Shown here: one piece after another, positions 60,928-64,000 of the stretch
Layout of the letters: each line of letters opens with the position of its first letter
Position numbering within the stretch: position 1 is the stretch's first letter
Source of the DNA: Bacteroidota bacterium
GTDB lineage: Bacteria > Bacteroidota > Bacteroidia > UBA8524
Length of the DNA stretch: 64,000 bases
Direction of reading: 5' to 3'
Assembly (NCBI GenBank): GCA_006226545.1
Contig: SBGR01000028.1
Coordinates: forward strand, 1 to 64,000
Translations under genes and position numbers: made by a program
Notes under the pieces: model-generated
Database searches by the model: none
The model's input: only the letters and a program-made list of their open reading frames with translations
What the model was told of the DNA's origin: nothing

Positions 60928-61011
60928 AGGTTCGGTTTTTTAGGGAAGATAATTAAAGACCGAAATATTGTGCTGAACAAGTTCAAAAGTTCTTTTCGTA
61001 TACTTGAACCC

Positions 61012-61581
61012 ATGCCGGAGAATAGGTTTATCGGAATTGATTTTAGCAGCAAACGGGCCGGAACTACAGCGATTGCGTTTGTAGATGAGGGCGAATTGCA
61101 TGTTTTGCAAAGCATCAAAGGAGAAGACGCTGATAAGTTCATTCGAAACTATGTGCAGGCTTACAAAGCAAATTTTGTTTTTATCGATGCGCCACTTAGC
61201 CTGCCCCAAGGCCTAAATGATCCGGAATCGCTAGAGGTTTTTTACCGTGCTGCCGACCGCAAGCTGCAAGCGATGTCGCCCATGTTCCTCGGCGGACTCA
61301 CCTCCAGAGCGATGCTTTTGAAGAAGACCTTGGAATTGGAAAAACACAAAGTCTTTGAGGTCTACCCGAAAGCCTTGGTGGAAGAGCTTCAGCTAAAAGA
61401 ACATTACAAACATGACCTCCTACTGTTCCAAAAGGAATTGCAGCAGCTAACCCCACCGCTCCCTGAATTACGCAATTGGCATCAGGCCGACGCTGTTCTT
61501 GCCTGGCTCAGTGGATCCCGCTTTATGCAAGGAGATGCCTCCGTCTACGGCGATGAAACAGAAGGGGTAATCTACGTGTGA
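61012..61581 (+). CDS. DUF429 family protein (RNase H-fold, predicted nuclease)
   Basis: A 189-residue protein. The start at 61012 (MPENRFIGIDFSSKRAG) follows TATACTTG (60999-61006) by 5 nt; an in-frame extension to 60754 would run through the divergent zinc-ribbon gene and is rejected. The N-terminal IGIDFSSK, the FIDAPLSLP motif and the C-terminal NWHQADAVLAWLSG resemble DUF429, a RNase H-like predicted nuclease family of unknown role. Stands alone. Confidence 0.82.
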   Translation: MPENRFIGIDFSSKRAGTTAIAFVDEGELHVLQSIKGEDADKFIRNYVQAYKANFVFIDAPLSLPQGLNDPESLEVFYRAADRKLQAMSPMFLGGLTSRAMLLKKTLELEKHKVFEVYPKALVEELQLKEHYKHDLLLFQKELQQLTPPLPELRNWHQADAVLAWLSGSRFMQGDASVYGDETEGVIYV

Positions 61582-61637
61582 AAACATTTTTTCGATGTGG
61601 CAGTAAAGCTTCTATGCAAGCTGCTTAAAGAAGTTAA

Positions 61638-62144
61638 CTAGAAGGTATAAGCCAGGGATGAAAAGTTACTGGAGCCGCTACCGTTCATAGCCACCTTGCA
61701 CCAGGCCAGGTTAATTTTGCCTGATTCATTTCTGAAAATATAGGCATAACCGGTATAGGCATTCCAGGTGCCGCTGCCGTTGGTATAGTTTATTCCAAGT
61801 AAGTCATCCGGAAACCCTCTGATAGCGATTTTTCTTCCCACTAATGCAAGAAACCCTTGTGGGTCGCGACAGGTGATTTTTAGTTCTTTTGTTGCAACTC
61901 CCGGCTCGGTTAGCGTTAGTACCTCAAGTCCCTGAACCTCGCTGATTTGACCGGTAATCGCATAGTATTCATCTCCCAAAGAAGATAGAAATTCAATTTC
62001 ATTTTCTAAGGAGCAAGCCAGTTCAGCTTGATAGAATGATTCCAAAGTGGAATAGCTCGTTTCCGTGTCGAACTCATATTTGCTACAAGAGCCAATGAGA
62101 AAGAAACAAACAGCGTAGAGAATCGATTTCTTGGTTAAAGTCAT
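61638..62144 (-). CDS. hypothetical lipoprotein
   Basis: A 168-residue lipoprotein with signal FFLIGSCSKYE (Cys about residue 20). The mature part includes a beta-rich domain (GQISEVQGLEVLTL, LKITCRDPQGFLALVGRKIAIRG) recalling the OB-fold-like tRNA_anti-like domain of other Bacteroidota lipoproteins, but the match is uncertain. It overlaps the upstream barrel gene by 4 nt and is the last gene of the operon. Confidence 0.65.
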   Translation of the reverse strand: MTLTKKSILYAVCFFLIGSCSKYEFDTETSYSTLESFYQAELACSLENEIEFLSSLGDEYYAITGQISEVQGLEVLTLTEPGVATKELKITCRDPQGFLALVGRKIAIRGFPDDLLGINYTNGSGTWNAYTGYAYIFRNESGKINLAWCKVAMNGSGSSNFSSLAYTF

Positions 62145-62935
62145 AGTGCAAATTTTAAGCGAATGCCGAGGTTAAAAACATGCATGTAAGCGAGCCTTCT
62201 GGTATTAATATGTACAAGGCCTTCACTCAATCTTTCTTTGCCTTCTGAGGTTAATGGCCGTCTAATTTTAGTTAAGAGCACACCCATTTTACCATACAAA
62301 TCAAGTAGGAGGTTTTTATTGATAGGGTGAACACGTCCGTACCTGAAGAAGAGCTCTGTAAACTGGGAAGTATTGTCTGTGGGGTTGGAAAGCCTAACCT
62401 CTTCCATGGAAGTGCTGATATCTGGATGGGTCACCTGGGCGGTAAAAACGATATCACTAAAGTCGAATCTGTTGTAGTGTTTTAGCAAACCAAAACTTAA
62501 GTAGCGCCCCATCGGACTCAGTCCACCTCTTTTTTTCACAAATAAATCCCATTCGAAGCCTAAGCTAAAAATGGAAATACCGGCATTACCTCGGTAAGTG
62601 ATTAATTGATAGTGTTTGAACCCTTCCCTCCACATGAGGTTATCAGCACCTACGCTGCTCAATTCATAATTGGATGCCGTTTTAGCATAGGCCAAACGCA
62701 CGGCCAGCGAGGAGCGGTTTGTTACCACCGTTTGCGCACCAATTAAGAAGGTTTTACCGAGATGGTAACCATCGCTTTGAGACACTTTCTGAGGCTGGGT
62801 AGTTCCCATCGCCTCTATGCCGCCGAAAACTAAGTAGCGTTTTCCATAATAACCGGAAACACGGGGCTTGTCTTGGGCAGTTGAAGAAAGCATCCAAACA
62901 AGAAGCAGGGTCAGTATTCCAATACGTTTCTTCAT
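62141..62935 (-). CDS. hypothetical outer-membrane beta-barrel protein
   Basis: A 264-residue protein with signal (LTLLLVWMLSSTAQ). Beta strand patterns (RLAYAKTASNYEL, GNAGISIFSLGFEWDLFVKK, SFGLLKHYNRFDFSDIVFTA) and a terminal NLGIRLKFAL ending in hydrophobic residues suggest a barrel. It overlaps the upstream and downstream genes by 4 nt each, so is translationally coupled in the three-gene operon. Confidence 0.68.
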   Translation of the reverse strand: MKKRIGILTLLLVWMLSSTAQDKPRVSGYYGKRYLVFGGIEAMGTTQPQKVSQSDGYHLGKTFLIGAQTVVTNRSSLAVRLAYAKTASNYELSSVGADNLMWREGFKHYQLITYRGNAGISIFSLGFEWDLFVKKRGGLSPMGRYLSFGLLKHYNRFDFSDIVFTAQVTHPDISTSMEEVRLSNPTDNTSQFTELFFRYGRVHPINKNLLLDLYGKMGVLLTKIRRPLTSEGKERLSEGLVHINTRRLAYMHVFNLGIRLKFAL

Positions 62936-64000
62936 GGCTTGATTTGATTTAAAGAGTGATAGAGGTATACGCGCATTTCTTTTGGCTTGTATTTGGTTTT
63001 CATGGAATGATTGAATTCGTAATCCATTTCACCCGTTTTAAGATTATAGTAAGCATTAACCATCCTAAGCCTTTTATAAGGATTGAATTGCCAATGAATG
63101 TAGAATGGGGTGAGGTAAGGAATTATGCCAAAGAGAATTTCGGTTCCTAGTTTTTTACGTTTTACATAGGCCACATATAGGCTTTGGCTGATATAGTCAG
63201 CTTGGTATTTGTCTGCCAATTGGGAAATGCTTTCTTGCATGAGATTTCCTGCATGATTTTTTTGATCTAAGTAGGTCATCCAATCCACCATCAGGGAGTA
63301 GTCGTTGTACCTTCCGGTAGCACCACTGTCTTCCGGGTAGATTTGCATCGGTTCTATCTCAATGCCTAATTCTCGGCCAACCTCTATCGTCATGGCTTCA
63401 ATTTCTGCTTGCATCTCATACGCTTTACGGATACGGCGGTCTACCGATTTCCGGTAATCGATGTTTACAGCGAGGGGGCTAAACATCAGCATTTTCCGAA
63501 TCTGTGGACGTTTCTTGTTATCGGCTTTGGTGTCTTCTTTTTTTGCTTTAACACTATCGGGGTTTTGTTTCAAGGCTGCTTTGAGCTCTTGAAATTCCAC
63601 TCCGGCAAAAGAGCGATTCATATTGGCTTCTGCCTCGGCCCTCTTTTTAGATCCGGTGATACTTTTGTCTTCGCTGTTTACAGATTTATAAAAGTGATTT
63701 TGTGCCTTAAGGATGGTGGCATCGGTAATATTTTTTATAATCAAATCTTCGCTATCCGATTGGTGGAGACGCCAAACCTCTCGGGCAACCAAGGCATTAA
63801 GCCGACTGTCGTCGAGTTTTCTTAAAATAACCTGGTACTGAGAAGGCGGATATTCTTCATCAAATTTCCGGTTTAAAACCACGTTCTTGAAATAGGTATA
63901 ATCCAATAGGCCATTCAGTGCCATGGATTTAATGCGTTTTATGGCCGCAAGGTGCTGAACTGCCGAATCTTTAAGTAGGTAATTTGAAAGTATCCAAGCG
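62932..64000 (-). CDS. hypothetical protein, truncated by the right edge
   Basis: The reading frame is open past 63924 and runs in frame (ILSNYLLKDSAVQHLAAIKR) to the end of the window without a stop or convincing start, so the true N-terminus lies beyond 64000; an internal ATG at 63924 is not preferred. At least 355 residues are visible. It contains a long charged, helix-rich middle part with Glu/Lys runs (KAKKEDTKADNKKRPQIRKM) and a C-terminal region of unknown family, with no membrane helix except a hydrophobic segment ILFGIIPYLTPFYIHW. It is first in the operon with the barrel and lipoprotein genes. Confidence 0.7.
   Translation of the reverse strand, partial: AWILSNYLLKDSAVQHLAAIKRIKSMALNGLLDYTYFKNVVLNRKFDEEYPPSQYQVILRKLDDSRLNALVAREVWRLHQSDSEDLIIKNITDATILKAQNHFYKSVNSEDKSITGSKKRAEAEANMNRSFAGVEFQELKAALKQNPDSVKAKKEDTKADNKKRPQIRKMLMFSPLAVNIDYRKSVDRRIRKAYEMQAEIEAMTIEVGRELGIEIEPMQIYPEDSGATGRYNDYSLMVDWMTYLDQKNHAGNLMQESISQLADKYQADYISQSLYVAYVKRKKLGTEILFGIIPYLTPFYIHWQFNPYKRLRMVNAYYNLKTGEMDYEFNHSMKTKYKPKEMRVYLYHSLNQIKP

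Noticed and set aside
60754-61011. N-terminal extension of the DUF429 gene
   Set aside because: It would run antisense through the start of the zinc-ribbon gene, and the family start (IGIDFSSK) lies just after ATG 61012.

Overview
The window looks like a contiguous chromosomal segment of a member of the Bacteroidota, probably a Flavobacteriales-type bacterium (the order is an inference). The signs are: a fused MurF-alanine racemase, a type III glutamine synthetase, Bacteroidota-specific families (DUF4421, LVIVD-repeat lipoproteins), proteins that look like type IX secretion (T9SS) cargo and a PorE-like T9SS component, many Cys-anchored lipoproteins paired with outer-membrane beta-barrels, no recognisable Shine-Dalgarno sites, and repeated use of the Bacteroidota -7 promoter box TAnnTTTG. 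Most of the window is ordinary housekeeping and envelope DNA; no phage, IS element or CRISPR array was seen.

Layout. 0-9.8 kb: lpxH, small envelope proteins, prfA, an LVIVD lipoprotein operon, metF, rsgA, a small unlisted membrane ORF and a YD-like lipoprotein. 9.9-15.5 kb: a TPR histidine kinase, a CAU tRNA preceded by two 69-bp tRNA-derived pseudo-repeats carrying an 18-bp palindrome, a GIY-YIG gene broken by an in-frame stop, a large lipoprotein and an AT-rich stretch of orphans. 15.6-26.8 kb: HAD hydrolase, murF-alr, TraB/GumN protein, MsbA-like ABC exporter, DUF4421 protein, a UvrD helicase fused to an AddB-like Fe-S nuclease, and a HEPN/MNT toxin-antitoxin pair. 26.8-35.3 kb: a long minus-strand run ending upstream in rpmH-rnpA, with a C-terminal processing protease, a TauE/SafE permease, tsaB, an MBL-rhodanese enzyme and envelope genes. 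35.5-45.9 kb: a T9SS-type secreted protein, a giant lamin-tail protein, asd, a lone GT51 glycosyltransferase, frr, a CapA-like protein and a YceI lipoprotein. 46-54.6 kb: an AmpG-like transporter, an orphan histidine kinase, a rimK/rimB-like pair, an EamA transporter and a LytS/LytTR two-component pair with a beta-propeller sensor. 54.6-64 kb: PorE-like OmpA lipoprotein, glnN, a PH-like membrane protein with a zinc-ribbon partner, a DUF429 protein and a three-gene envelope operon running off the right edge.

How the genes work together. Cell-envelope construction dominates: LpxH and the MsbA-like exporter (lipid A), MurF-Alr and GT51 (peptidoglycan), and many lipoprotein/beta-barrel couples. 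Translation is the second theme (prfA, frr, rpmH, rnpA, tsaB, rsgA, rimK). A possible sulfur-handling set (MBL-rhodanese plus TauE/SafE) is embedded with tsaB. Defence or stress functions are limited to the HEPN/MNT pair and perhaps the helicase-nuclease. The features most worth following up are the tRNA-derived repeats, start codons placed 4-9 nt after the -7 box (suggesting leaderless mRNAs), three evenly phased repeats upstream of the YceI gene, and a long inverted repeat between glnN and the PorE-like gene. I found no clearly new multi-gene system.
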